A DNA stretch of 64,000 nt, from the NCBI GenBank assembly GCA_949825025.1, contig OX463781.1:40375150-40439149 (forward strand), in the 5' to 3' direction. The notes beneath the pieces are model-generated. The model made no database searches and was not told the origin of the DNA. It was given only the letters and a program-made list of their open reading frames with translations. The DNA comes from Siphlonurus alternatus. Taxonomy: Eukaryota > Arthropoda > Insecta > Ephemeroptera > Siphlonuridae. This document shows positions 1 to 11,173 of this stretch, in pieces. Within the stretch, counting starts at the first letter, position 1. Each line of letters starts with the position of its first letter. Position numbers and translations under genes: made by a program.

Positions 1-49
1 AATAACACAGGGCTGTAAGAGAGAAAATTTCCGAGGCGACGAGTGTACA
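1..49. repeat. MITE family A, right half, cut by window edge
   Basis: The first 49 bases match the right half of an inverted-repeat family seen five more times here (3928, 6456, 40916, 52313, 53490). The end reads GAGGCGACGAGTGTACA, the reverse complement of the left terminus TGTACACTCGTCGCC seen at 52313. It is non-coding. The left half lies outside the window, so length and target duplication cannot be judged. Confidence 0.7.
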
Positions 50-748
50 TTCAATGACCTCAAAATTAGTGCTTTAATAGTTTTATGTATCAAAAATGGA
101 TATTGTTTCATTTTTTCCCCTGTTTTCCATTCTAAAGTCTTCCTGCTAAGGTTATTGTCCTAGTTTATGTTTTCATTTGTTTCCGTTTAATGTATTCATT
201 ACAAGTACTATTCATGGATTACGAAATATCGGTCAAGTCAAGTATTAAGTCACATATAAAAATATTTATAACGTAATCTTTTGTATATAACATTAATGTT
301 ATTTCCACTATAATACGATTCTGTTCAGTAAATTTATCAGCTTTATTTAGTAAAAAAAATGTATTGTTGATTTTCTATTATTTACGGTTGAAATACTAAA
401 TGTCAAATGTTATTTAAAAATGATAATGTTTGACGTAAATTTTTAAAAAAAATATATATAATTATTTTTAAATTATCATTTATTGATAAAAAAGCGGAAA
501 AATTTACAATAAAAATATATAACATGTCAAAACTAAATTAGTTAATATAATTATAATTATATATAATTAATTTCATCACTGTTAGAATTGTGTAACTTAT
601 TATAAATAATATTACTTATACATCTAGAGTATAATGTAATATTATCTAGATTAAACATTGGTGTTGTATTGATAGACTTCAAGATCAAATTGATTCAACA
701 GGGAGTTTAATTTAATATTATCGATAAATTAATAATATTATATATTCA
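50..748. other. AT-rich DNA, no feature seen
   Basis: Low-complexity A+T-rich sequence with stop codons in all frames. I see no gene, RNA or clear inverted repeat. Confidence 0.6.
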
Positions 749-1035
749 CGAGTTCAAATAAATTTCATCTTTTATTCACTATTAAGCTCTCTCCTCGTCT
801 AATATCCTCCAATGTTGCACCATTTTTGAGGAAAAAAGACAAGGTTACGTCTTCTTTCTTCTTATTGAGCATAAAATGTTATAAGAAATATTATTACTGT
901 CTCCATTTCATCCTCACTTTAAGCGAAGAGAAAATATGATGTGTTTTTTTTTTAGGTAAAAATATATAATAAGATTAGGTTTAGACGTATAAATGATGAG
1001 TAAAAGACGGTAATTTTCAACTAGGGTTTATTTTA
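749..1035 (+). repeat. Dispersed repeat family T, copy 1
   Basis: About 290 bp that lines up with 10362-10630 on the same strand and with the reverse complement of 43397-43650. Shared landmarks in order are TATTAAGCTCTC, a GTCTTCT/CTTCTTGAG segment, GAGCATAAAATGTTA, a CATTTCATCC-like segment, GAAGAGAAAATAAGATG-like, a GTAAAAA segment and TTTCAACTAGGTTTATT. There is no coding potential and no obvious terminal inverted repeat. It could be a SINE or an internally decayed MITE; the class is unknown. Confidence 0.6.
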
Positions 1036-3045
1036 ATGATGCATAGAATCAAAACATTGGCATAATTAAATAATATAAACATGATACACTATAAAGAGTG
1101 TACTTTTTTTAAGGTTTAATTTTTCTGTGTAATTACATAGTTGATTCCACTTTTCATGCACAAGCCTATATTTTTACAGTGGTTTCAAATTACAGAAGCA
1201 AAACGGCTTAACTTTGGTGTTTCAGCAATTCTTCTTTCCTTCGTATATAATTTATACTGGCTGGTAGGCTTGCCTTATTCTTTGTCTTATGGCATGTTAC
1301 GCTAATTACTTTTACTGCTCGTTGTTTTTAATTGAACACAGGCGAGTGAACGCAAAGCTCTCTGTATGTCATTCTGATCTCTTTAAACATTGTCGTTTTT
1401 CTTTTATCCACCGGATCTTTTTTAACGTTAGTTTGAACTATCCATCCATCTTGCTTATAATTTCACTTTTATTTTCCTTAACCTCATGAGGTTAAAAAAT
1501 ATAACAAAGATATATTATTACATTGAATTTTTTAGTACGTTAAAAAAGTCTGTTAAGTTTTAATTATGTGTATAAATACATATTTAATTTTTTAAAGTTG
1601 TTGTTGAAACACAATTATATATTTTTTGTCTGTAAATTACTTCAAATTAAATATACATCAAATTAATGAAACTACGTAATTTCTATAAATACTAATATTT
1701 TTTAAGACAAAATGGTTGTGTTTTATGAAGGAAACAGGAAAGCAACAAAATTTTTCATGAAGTTCTGTCAGGTATGAAAAAAGTGTCTATATGAGTGAGG
1801 TAATGAAGTTTGTCAAAAAGGTATTTTCACATAGTCCAACAATATTTTCGCAACACATGCCGCAACAAATGTACCGCCGTAAGAAAATTAAGGTAAACTT
1901 GATTTTTTTGCAAAATGTTGCGGCGTGATTTTGAAAGAAGCTTTGAGGTATTACCAATGAATGGAGGCACATAGCTGACCTTTACTCCACAAATTCAAAA
2001 TACACATAATACGATACGGAAATACGATGTAAACAACAAAAAAGACGCTTCTTAGTTTCCCGACGTTACTATTTTAATTCATTGACACTGTTTAGTTAGA
2101 AAACTTATTAATTTTCTTTATGATTATCATATAATTTAATCTATGTGATCCTGTAATTTACGGCAGAGTGAGAATTGAATAAGAGTTAATTTTAAGACAA
2201 GACTTTTATGATGCAATATACATAAGACCGCACATCCAATTCTAGTTGTAAGATTAACAAGAAAAACGTTTAGAGATAATAGTATTGAAACTCCCTGTAC
2301 AGCCTGTCCATATTGTAAATAATAAATTTTTTGTATTTCAATTGCATTTTATGACCATCCATAGTAATAAAAATTAATAATATATCTATTTTAGTATTAA
2401 AGATAAGTTGACCTATTTCTATTCCCTTTTCTATGTTATATGTATATATGCAACTCAGTAAGCATAGCTGCAGGACAAAATGCCTAACACACAGGGGTCA
2501 TAAGAAGAGCTAGCTTCTAGCTTGCAGCAGAAAACTAAACAGTTCTAAAACTAAGACTTTGTTTACACAAAAGTAGTTGAATAGCGTTGCATATAGATTG
2601 AGAATTTAAGATGATGATATTGACTGTATTCTGGGTCATTCTGATCATTGAACTACACTTTAAAAAACAAAAGATAACTACCAAATGGATACACGTTATA
2701 TTTTATGAAGATGAGTATTTTTTATTTTATAAGCTTTTATCAGATATTTCAAACCATTTTTTTTAAAGATATAATAATATTTATAAAATGTCTTAAAATA
2801 AATGAGTATTTTTCTTTTTTAATGTAAAAAAATATTTTCAGATTACTGTATTAAAAAAGAAAAGGAATATATATTAGTATATTGTAAATGATTATAGAGA
2901 TTTAAAGTATTTTAGATTTGATAAAAAAATCTTACGTCTCGAGAAAGTAAAAATTTAAAGAACTCATTCAGAATTGGATCAAATTAAATTTCATATTTAA
3001 AGTTACTCGCGGCTTAATGCTTCTCAAATTTGACGAACATTTTAG
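1036..3045. other. AT-rich DNA, no feature seen
   Basis: Two kilobases without a supported gene. The two frames of about 60 codons here (1289-1489 plus, 1787-1972 minus) are AT-driven, show no motif, and are not called. There are no long microsatellites. Confidence 0.55.
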
Positions 3046-3168
3046 GTATGTTCGTAAAACCTGTCCAGTTTACACTTTCTGCACCCAATCGATCTTTTAT
3101 GCACATGGACATAACGTCGATTAGGTGGAGAAAGTGTATACTGGGCAGGATTTACGAACAGACCTTTT
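3046..3168. repeat. Short palindromic MITE-like element D
   Basis: An imperfect inverted repeat of about 120 bp. The left arm reads GTTCGTAAAACCTGTCC then GTTTACACTTTCT, and the right arm reads AGAAAGTGTATACTGG then GCAGGATTTACGAAC. A small loop contains ATCGATC and CGTCGATT. No second copy was noticed, so the MITE call rests on the palindrome alone. Confidence 0.6.
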
Positions 3169-3245
3169 ATAATGGTTCCTATATACTATATACCACTTCA
3201 TTTAAATAAAAATGTCCTATTTAGTTAAGTTTAAGCATATAGAGG

Positions 3246-3364
3246 AATCAGTCTTCAAATAACACCACTTAACTTAAACTTAGCCTAAGACTGTCTTAGC
3301 GCAACAATAAGGAAGACTGTCTTAATTTTAGGATTTTGTTGTAATTTGTGTTATTTGAAGACCC
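3246..3364. repeat. Short palindromic MITE-like element E
   Basis: Terminal inverted repeats of 15 bp, GTCTTCAAATAACAC at the left and GTGTTATTTGAAGAC at the right, enclose about 90 bp that contains a second partly inverted pair around AAGACTGTCTTA. It is non-coding and no other copy was seen. Confidence 0.6.
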
Positions 3365-4024
3365 CCCTGCAGATATTTATTTTCAACACTTACCAATATA
3401 TAAAACAGTTATTTATGTGTTGTTTGAACGAAAAATTTATGGTGAAGAAATTTTTCAAAATTAAAGAGTGTACATGCTTAAAAATAAAATTACAATGCTG
3501 GACTTGAATATTTCGTTTTTTTATTTATTTTTTACTATTATAATGTTAAATGCATACTTTGATACAAACCAGTATAATATAGTTTATAATAATTTAATAT
3601 AAAATGGAGCACATTGAAAACTGTGATGTAATTGAGTTGAGGTTGACGATGATGTCAATAAATGATGACACTGTCAACAGTGATAAAATCTGACACTTTG
3701 TTATTGATGACAAATTAGAGCCAGCTTCAATAAACTCTTAACTAATTTAATCAATTTTGCTTGTCAATCAATTATCATGTACTAAAACATCTCTTCCTTG
3801 AAATTTTAAAAACTTCGAATTAAGACTGAATTGTTTACCTGAATGTTGTAACTACAACCATTGATGAAAAATTTTAATCGTAGAAAAAATAATAAAAATT
3901 AATCATGTTTATTTCAAATTCCTTTTTATAGTAGTTATCTCTAAAAATTTCCTTTTGCAGCCTTGTTAATAACCATGCTCTGTGAGTATATCATATTGTC
4001 TCTTGTCCCTAATAATGAGCTATA

Positions 4025-4606
4025 GTAGAACGAACATATGGTCAGCGCTGTCACTTTGACATGGCAGATAAGTCAGGAATGCATAAGAAAGTCTGAAGAA
4101 ACAGACAGGTGGAATGGATAATATGATGTTATGATTTAAATTTATAAAATACTTCTATTTTCTTATGCGTTATTATACGGAGACCTTATAAGAAACGTAC
4201 GTGTTAGGAAAATAAATATTTTATTTTACGTATTTTTTAACTGATTTATACTAACACATAACTCCCACTATTCCACCTCTTTTTCTTAATATATTTTCTT
4301 CAAGGTTTGAAATTGTTCGCGGCTTCCTGAGACAAAATATAAAGAAAATGAGGTGGAATAGTGGGAGTAATGTGATAGAATAAATCAGTTTAAAAATAGG
4401 TAAAATTAAAATATTTGTTTTCCTGACAAATACCTTTTTTTATAAGGTCGCCGTATAATAACGCATAAGAATAATGAAGTATTTTATAAATGTAAATCAT
4501 AACATAATATTATCCATCCCACCGGCCTGTCTCTTCAGACTTTTTTATGCATTCCTGGCTTATCTGCCGTGTCAAAGTAACAGCGCTGACCATATGATGG
4601 TTCTAC
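4025..4606. mobile_element. MITE family C, 582-bp palindrome with TA target site
   Basis: Almost the whole element is one inverted repeat with arms of about 270 bp. The left end reads GTAGAACGAACATATGGTC and the right end GACCATATGATGGTTCTAC. It is flanked by TA at 4023-4024 and 4607-4608. Removing it with one TA restores a continuous family B arm across the site, which supports the insertion. A TA duplication fits Tc1/mariner-type mobilisation, but no transposase is present. Arm sequences such as CTCCCACTATTCCACCTC match closely. Confidence 0.75.
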
Positions 4607-4701
4607 TATATCTGCTTACCATGATTTTGTTGCAATAATGAGCTTTCTGCTATTTGACTATAAAAAAAAATAAATAAAAAAAAATCAAAATTTTATTAAT
4701 C

Positions 4702-4702
<1 letters not shown>

Positions 4703-4732
<30 letters not shown>

Positions 4733-5358
4733 CATACATACATACATACATACATACATACATACATACATACATACATACATACATACATACATACATA
4801 CATACATACATACATACATACATACATACATACATACATACATACATACATACATACATACATACATACATACATACATACATACATACATACATACATA
4901 CATACATACATACATACATACATACATACATACATACATACATACATACATACATACATACATACATACATACATACATACATACATACATACATACATA
5001 CATACATACATACATACATACATACATACATACATACATACATACATACATACATACATACATACATACATACATACATACATACATACATACATACATA
5101 CATACATACATACATACATACATACATACATACATACATACATACATACATACATACATACATACATACATACATACATACATACATACATACATACATA
5201 CATACATACATACATACATACATACATACATACATACATACATACATACATACATACATACATACATACATACATACATACATACATACATACATACATA
5301 CATACATACATACATACATACATACATACATACATACATACATACATACATACATACA

Positions 5359-5386
<28 letters not shown>
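4703..5386. repeat. Perfect (ATAC)n microsatellite, about 171 copies
   Basis: A tetranucleotide array of 684 bp with no interruption that I can find, followed directly by about 20 bp of (TA)n. Because the period is 4, every minus-strand frame reads Met-Tyr-Val-Cys repeats; these are not proteins. The array lies inside family B, near its centre. Such perfect length suggests recent expansion or an assembly that copied one unit. Confidence 0.95.
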
Positions 5387-5406
<20 letters not shown>

Positions 5407-5584
5407 ATAAAATTGGTATAAAATAAAGCTCACAGTTGTGCTTATATACCTGAAATAGCAGATAGTCACTATTGTAACAAAATCGTGATAAGCAAATAGC
5501 TCATTATTCCGGACAAGGGGTGATATTACAGTTGTGGTTTAACATGGCTTACAAAAGAGAACTTTTCACAGGCGAGGAGTGTAC

Positions 5585-6455
5585 TTAATTATTATTTAAA
5601 TAAATTACTGAGATTATAATGTATAGCATATTTTTTATAATTTTTATGGTGTTTCAAAATAAATATATAGCTACTTATAGAATAAATCACTTGAAAAAAG
5701 GAGGAAAAAAAAGAAAGAAGAGTAAATTTGAGAAAAAAATCTTATCATTGCATAAAATAAATTGAAATTTTGAACAGCAGCAACAACATTATGTTAATAA
5801 AATTCAACATTTTGAGATAGCTGACTGAAGGGACATAAATTCAAAATGACAGGCAGATTGGCAGGGTCACTCGCGCGAAAATGACAGCGAAAGTAGCGAC
5901 ACGTTCGTCCATCTCGCGCCTAACTAGGTTCTACAGTGGCGTGCGAAGATGTCTTCAGAATATGAATCGTATCTCTTTGAGATCACAAACTGCAGGAGTC
6001 AAGAGAAATCTCTAGGGGGAAAAAATGAAAGGAGACGAGTCGCAGTTATAAGCCCCATTGTCACACAGTTAAAAAAAAATCTTGTAGAAAAGGTGAATAA
6101 CAGTTTTGGTGCTCTTTCATTAATATAATGTTAATTTTTAAAAGGAATGTTATTTTTTTTCAAGAATTTATTGTCCAGTTAAAGTTTTAGAGAATTTAAT
6201 AAAAAAACATGTTAAGCTCATTGAATTAAAAAAACATGTAATTTTTTAATTTACAAAAAATACAAAGTAATGAAATTAAACTATTTAATTTTTTGTGTGC
6301 TAAATTGTGTGTTTATTTGTAATTTCTCTTCTAAAAACAATATTTGAATGCTAATTAAATATAAATAAAATTGAATATATTAATTGTGTTTAACAAATTA
6401 AATGATAATATTGGAATAATTATTATTCTTCTATTTAACATCATACTTTTCACAA
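5585..6455. other. AT-rich DNA with a GC-richer patch
   Basis: Mostly A+T-rich and featureless. The segment 5820-6050 is GC-richer, with CACTCGCGCGAAAATG and GTAGCGACACGTTCGTCC. It has no inverted repeat and no open frame worth calling, and I cannot assign it. Confidence 0.45.
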
Positions 6456-6566
6456 ACGTACACTTAAAAATTCCCTCTTGCAGCCTTGTTAATCACCATG
6501 TTATTCTTATGGAGCATGGTGATTGACAAGGCTGCAAAGAATAATTTTCCGAGACGACGACTGTAC
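6456..6566. mobile_element. MITE family A, near-complete short copy
   Basis: About 110 bp. The left arm reads TTGCAGCCTTGTTAATCACC and the right arm GGTGATTGACAAGGCTGCAA around a short loop, with outer ends CGTACAC and CTGTACA. Non-coding. The inner arm is the best conserved part of the family. Confidence 0.75.
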
Positions 6567-7628
<1,062 letters not shown>

Positions 7629-7929
7629 TTTCACTATCAGCACACATTGCAACTTATTTTGTGACAGTGAAATTTAAAATTTAAAACGTTTTCAAAATAT
7701 TTTCTACGTATATATATATATATATAAATTTTGTAATTATATTTTTAATATATTATATTTCTAAAGTAATAAATTTTATTAGAATAATTATTATTACATA
7801 TCATAACCTACAATAGTTATACTTAATTTAACACTTAAGATAAGAATTACACTCTTTGTTTTTTAAAATTACATTTGTTGTATATTTTAATTAGTTTATA
7901 TTTTTATGAAAAGATAAAAAAAAAATTCA

Positions 7930-7931
7930 GA

Positions 7932-7990
<59 letters not shown>
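7930..7990. repeat. (TA)n microsatellite
   Basis: About 60 bp of alternating A and T, with a single C near 7950. Confidence 0.9.
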
Positions 7991-7994
<4 letters not shown>

Positions 7995-8224
7995 TTACTA
8001 TGACAAATCTGTTTACAATTAAAAAAAAGTTAAAAATAGTGATTGCTTCTTTTTGAAATTTAAATCATCAAATATTTCAAAGATCTAAGGAAGTAGGAAG
8101 GGGATACGAATGCAGATATAATATGCTGATATTATTGTTGACAATTTAAGTAACAAAATCGAGTTGGTAATGGTCATGTTTTTAATACAAGTCAACTTAC
8201 TACAAGGAAACAACTGGTAAAAAA

Positions 8225-8462
8225 AAATATATATTACAGAAAAAAGGGTACCAAATTATGTTATTTTAATTTTTTTCAGATTTTTCAGAGCCTATAATGT
8301 ACAGAGGAGGCGTCAATTGACGTCACTTTTTAATAAAAAGAGAAGGATTAAAAGGGGCGTGGTTTCAGACCTGAACTTTGCCTAACAATACTTCCCAGAC
8401 TAAAAATTTGAAAAAATCAGAATGGCATAATTTGGTGCTCTCCATTTATTTCTACATTAAAA
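8225..8462. mobile_element. MITE family K, copy 1
   Basis: An imperfect palindrome. The left arm carries GGTACCAAATTATG and TTTTTTTCAGATTTTTCAGA, and the right arm TTTGAAAAAATCAGAATGG and CATAATTTGGTGCTC. The loop contains TCAATTGACGTCACTTTTTA. Related sequence lies at 45622-46030 and 52508-52829, where the same TTTTTTCAGATTTTTTA word and a TGACGTCA loop recur. Non-coding. Confidence 0.65.
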
Positions 8463-8987
8463 TAACACACACGGCGTAGGTTGTCTATTTTTCACAGTCA
8501 ATCTAATTACAAGCGACTCAATTTTTAAATGAAATTTTACTTTATGGAAGTACCAATTCCAAGCTAAATAAACAGGTCAACAAAAGTAAAATTATTTCCA
8601 TAAAAACTGATCTCTGTTTTATAAGTTAAAAAACAAATTGTTTATAAACTTTGAAAAGTTTATGAAATTATATGGCAATTACTCCCATAAACACAATTTC
8701 TTGAAATTCACTGTACCATATCAATACGTCAAACTTAAAATTAATTAACAAAGTTTTATCATAAAACATATAACTTAGGTAAAGACTCTTATTATTAATA
8801 TAGAAAACTTTATTTAAATATTTTTAAATATTTTATATGTTAACAATATAATTAATTTAATTTATTGAATCTAAACAAATGAACCACTTCCTTCATATAT
8901 TATTGATATTGTTTTTATAAATATATTCTCCCTCATATGTTTGAACATATTTACTTTGTGAGTTCTGAAGGCTTGGTAAACCGAGCA
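8463..8987. other. AT-rich DNA, no feature seen
   Basis: A+T-rich spacer without a gene, array or palindrome that I can support. Confidence 0.55.
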
Positions 8988-8990
8988 TAA

Positions 8991-9219
8991 AGGCGCATTT
9001 CCATGGAACGTGGAAAGCGAGAATTGACGCGGCGAGACAGGCGCACTTGTTTCAATGTCATATGGCGGCCATGTTGGCGTGGAAAAATCGCGGCGCGATT
9101 TAATCGCTGCAGGAAAGTGATTTTTTCACGCCAATATGGCCACCATATGACATTGAAGCAAGTGCGCCTTTCTCGCCGCGTCAAGCCTCTCGCTTTCTAC
9201 GCTCCATGAAAATGCCCCT
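8991..9219. mobile_element. Harbinger-like MITE F with TAA target duplication
   Basis: A 229-bp palindrome, markedly GC-richer than its surroundings. The left end reads AGGCGCATTTCCATGGAACG and the right end CGCTCCATGAAAATGCCCCT. Inner arms share GACGCGGCGAGA, GCGCACTTG and ATATGGCGGCCAT-like words. It is flanked by TAA at 8988-8990 and 9220-9222. A 3-bp TAA duplication with AGGCG-type ends is typical of PIF/Harbinger elements. It ends against the next element. The two opposed frames of about 70 codons across it are palindrome artefacts. Confidence 0.75.
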
Positions 9220-9222
9220 TAA

Positions 9223-9631
9223 GGGCATTGGGTGTAGCACCGTAGTTGGCAACACTGACGTATCTTCACCATGTTAATTTTTGATCATTGCTCCTCGGAG
9301 TAATTTTTATGCTAGAGTCAAGCTGATTGCTGTAGTATCAAGATAATTAGTAGCCCAAGTGCACAATTTGGCTAAATAAAGCCTGATTTAAAGAAAAGTA
9401 TTTTTTAGTAATTTTTTTAAATTTACATGCATTTTTCTACAATATAAAAAAATACTTTTCTTTGAATCAGGCTTTATTTAGCCAAATTGTGCACTTGGGC
9501 TACTAATTATCTTGATACTACAGCAATCAGCTTAGCTCTAGCATAAAAATTACTCAGAGGAGCAATGATCAAAAATTAACATGGTGAAGATATGTCAGTG
9601 TTGCCAACTACCGGTGCTACACCCAATGCCC
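9223..9631. mobile_element. piggyBac-like MITE, 409 bp, TTAA target
   Basis: A near-perfect palindrome. The left end is GGGCATTGGGTGTAGCACCG and the right end CGGTGCTACACCCAATGCCC, and the arms stay matched for about 190 bp (TAATTAGTAGCCCAAGTGC is one shared block) around an A+T-rich loop. TTAA flanks it exactly at 9219-9222 and 9632-9635. TTAA duplication is the signature of piggyBac transposases, so this is probably a non-autonomous derivative. No transposase remains. High arm similarity suggests a fairly recent copy. Confidence 0.85.
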
Positions 9632-9892
9632 TTAATACAAGCAGGAAGTATTAGTTGACTCACTGCACACGTTCGTGTATGAAATGCTCCACTGTTGTGA
9701 TGAGGTATAAGGGTGGAGACGATAAAGTTTATTCACGCATATTAAAGGTAAGCCTATATAGTCGGATGTTTACCCTAAAGGTATACGATGATGATGATGA
9801 GGAAAAAAATATTCATATCTAAATTGCCACGTGATATTAGAAATTTATTTAGAACCTTTGAATTATGTATTGAATATGTATATAATTACATA

Positions 9893-10258
9893 TGTGGGAG
9901 GTGTGGCGCAATGCGCTTGACCGAGTCTTAACAGATCACCGAAGTCAAGCAATGCCGAGCGTGATTAGTAGTTGGATGAGTGACCATTTTTAACAAAAAC
10001 CATATTTCACATCTAGGAGTAAATTTTTGCGCTTTTCAACAATGTGGTTCCTCTGGCTTTAGACCATTGCACTTCCGGTTCATTGACAAAAGCTGTGGCA
10101 TCCATTCTGGCCAAAGTTTTCACGTTTCCCTCAGTCACAAGCAAATTCCGGGATGAATTGCAAGGCCGTGGCCGGCCCCGTTCCGAAAGTGCACGCGAAA
10201 CGTTCAAGTTAGGGTTTCTGAAGGTTTGGGTATTCAAAGTAGTTTGTATTAATTAGTA
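9893..10258 (+). mobile_element. 5S rRNA-derived SINE, copy 1
   Basis: Positions 9934-9985 resemble the internal promoter region of 5S rRNA: GATCACCGAAGTCAAGC, then GCCGAGCGTGATTAGTAGTT, then GGATGAGTGACC. These correspond to the A box, intermediate element and start of the C box. A body of about 270 bp follows with CCATTGCACTTCCGGTTC, CATTGACAAAAGCTGTGGC, GTTTCCCTCAGTCAC and AGTTAGGGTTTC. The same head and body recur at 34232-34586 (minus) and 37615-37950 (plus). Pol III transcription from a 5S head defines SINE3-type elements. The short frame in the body is shared between copies but I do not take it as a gene. Confidence 0.85.
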
Positions 10259-10273
10259 ATTAAAAGTAAGTTA

Positions 10274-10275
<2 letters not shown>

Positions 10276-10327
<52 letters not shown>
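10276..10327. repeat. (TA)n microsatellite
   Basis: 52 bp of TA dinucleotides immediately downstream of the SINE, as often happens with A+T-rich SINE tails. Confidence 0.9.
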
Positions 10328-10330
<3 letters not shown>

Positions 10331-10361
10331 CATTTATATTTATATAATTATTATATTAAGT

Positions 10362-10630
10362 TTCCAGAGTTGAAATAAATTTTATATTTTCTTCGCTATT
10401 AAGCTCTCCGTTTGTCTTCTTTTTGTCCTCTTATTTTGCATCATTTTAGAGGAAAAAGTGCGGAAAATATGATATTACGTATTTTTTCTTCTTCTTGAGC
10501 ATAAAATGTTAGTAATATTGTCTGCATTTTATCCGAAGAGGAAATAAGATGTGCATTTTAAAGGTAAAAAATTAGATTCAGATGTGTAAAGGACGTATTG
10601 AAGAAGTAATCTTTCAACTAGGTTTATTAT
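10362..10630 (+). repeat. Dispersed repeat family T, copy 2
   Basis: Same order of landmarks as 749-1035: GTTGAAATAAATTTTAT, CTATTAAGCTCTCC, TTGAGCATAAAATGTTA, GAAGAGGAAATAAGATGTG and CTTTCAACTAGGTTTATT. Non-coding, class unknown. Confidence 0.6.
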
Positions 10631-11173
10631 TTTTGTTATAAATATAAAAAATATTTTTGTAATTAAATATCAACAATGTTGTAATTATTTATATTAATTT
10701 TCTCGGTTGTTATTATTTAATTATATTATTTTTTATTCATGATGATGGTAGATTACAATTAAAATTACAGTAATAAAACTATAGTAACTATAATCTTAAT
10801 TATTATACATATTTAATTAATTGATATAGCAGCTGCTTTATTATAAAATTGTTTCGTACACGTAGGTAACTGTAATTTTTTAAATATATAATTAAATAAT
10901 AAAATTTTAATTTAACATACAGTTATATAGCCCTATATATTGATTAAAAAATGCATGTAATGTTTTACCATACTTCATAGTCTTTTCCAAATTTCGAGTA
11001 CATCAACTAACATTATTTATTTTTTACACAGCATTTCAATTAGATTAGTACATATTATAACTTTTTGAAGCTTTCTTTGATTAACAATTTGCATACCTTA
11101 CAGGATGAACAAAGTTGTCAAAAAAATTAAGAAACAAGTAAACCAACTGTTCAGGAGACATAAGGTTCATTGA
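10631..11173. other. AT-rich DNA, no feature seen
   Basis: A+T-rich stretch with no supported feature. Confidence 0.55.

Larger units (their letters stand above)
4000..5519. mobile_element. MITE family B, copy 1, split by C and an ATAC array
   Basis: The left end reads CTTGTCCCTAATAATGAGC and the right end GCTCATTATTCCGGACAAGG, which are inverted. The arms continue with ATGATTTTGTTGCAATAATG at about 4620 and its counterpart at about 5470-5500, then the GCTATTTCAGGTATA segment at 5440. A second copy with the same arms lies at 11635-11905. The flanks TCATATTG and TGATATTA could be a decayed 8-bp target duplication, hAT-like, but only 6 of 8 bases agree. Family C sits in the left arm. Confidence 0.65.
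3928..5584. mobile_element. MITE family A, copy split by nested insertions
   Basis: The left half (3928 to about 3999) carries TTTCCTTTTGCAGCC, TTGTTAATAACCATG and CTCTGTGAGTATA. The right half (about 5520-5584) carries TTAACATGGCTTACAAAA and ends GGCGAGGAGTGTAC. Together they rebuild the pattern of the intact A copies at 6456 and 52313. The 1.5 kb between them is a family B element that itself holds family C and a tetranucleotide array. The halves are degenerate, so this is an old copy. Confidence 0.65.

Noticed and set aside
4650..5469. Long minus-strand frames of Met-Tyr-Val-Cys repeats
   Set aside because: They are translations of the ATAC array. A 4-base period gives the same 12-base coding cycle in every frame, so no stop can occur. 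There is no gene evidence outside the array.
9003..9209. Two opposed frames of about 70 codons with matching Arg-rich sequence
   Set aside because: They lie in the palindrome of MITE F, so each strand reads nearly the same sequence. Not a gene pair.
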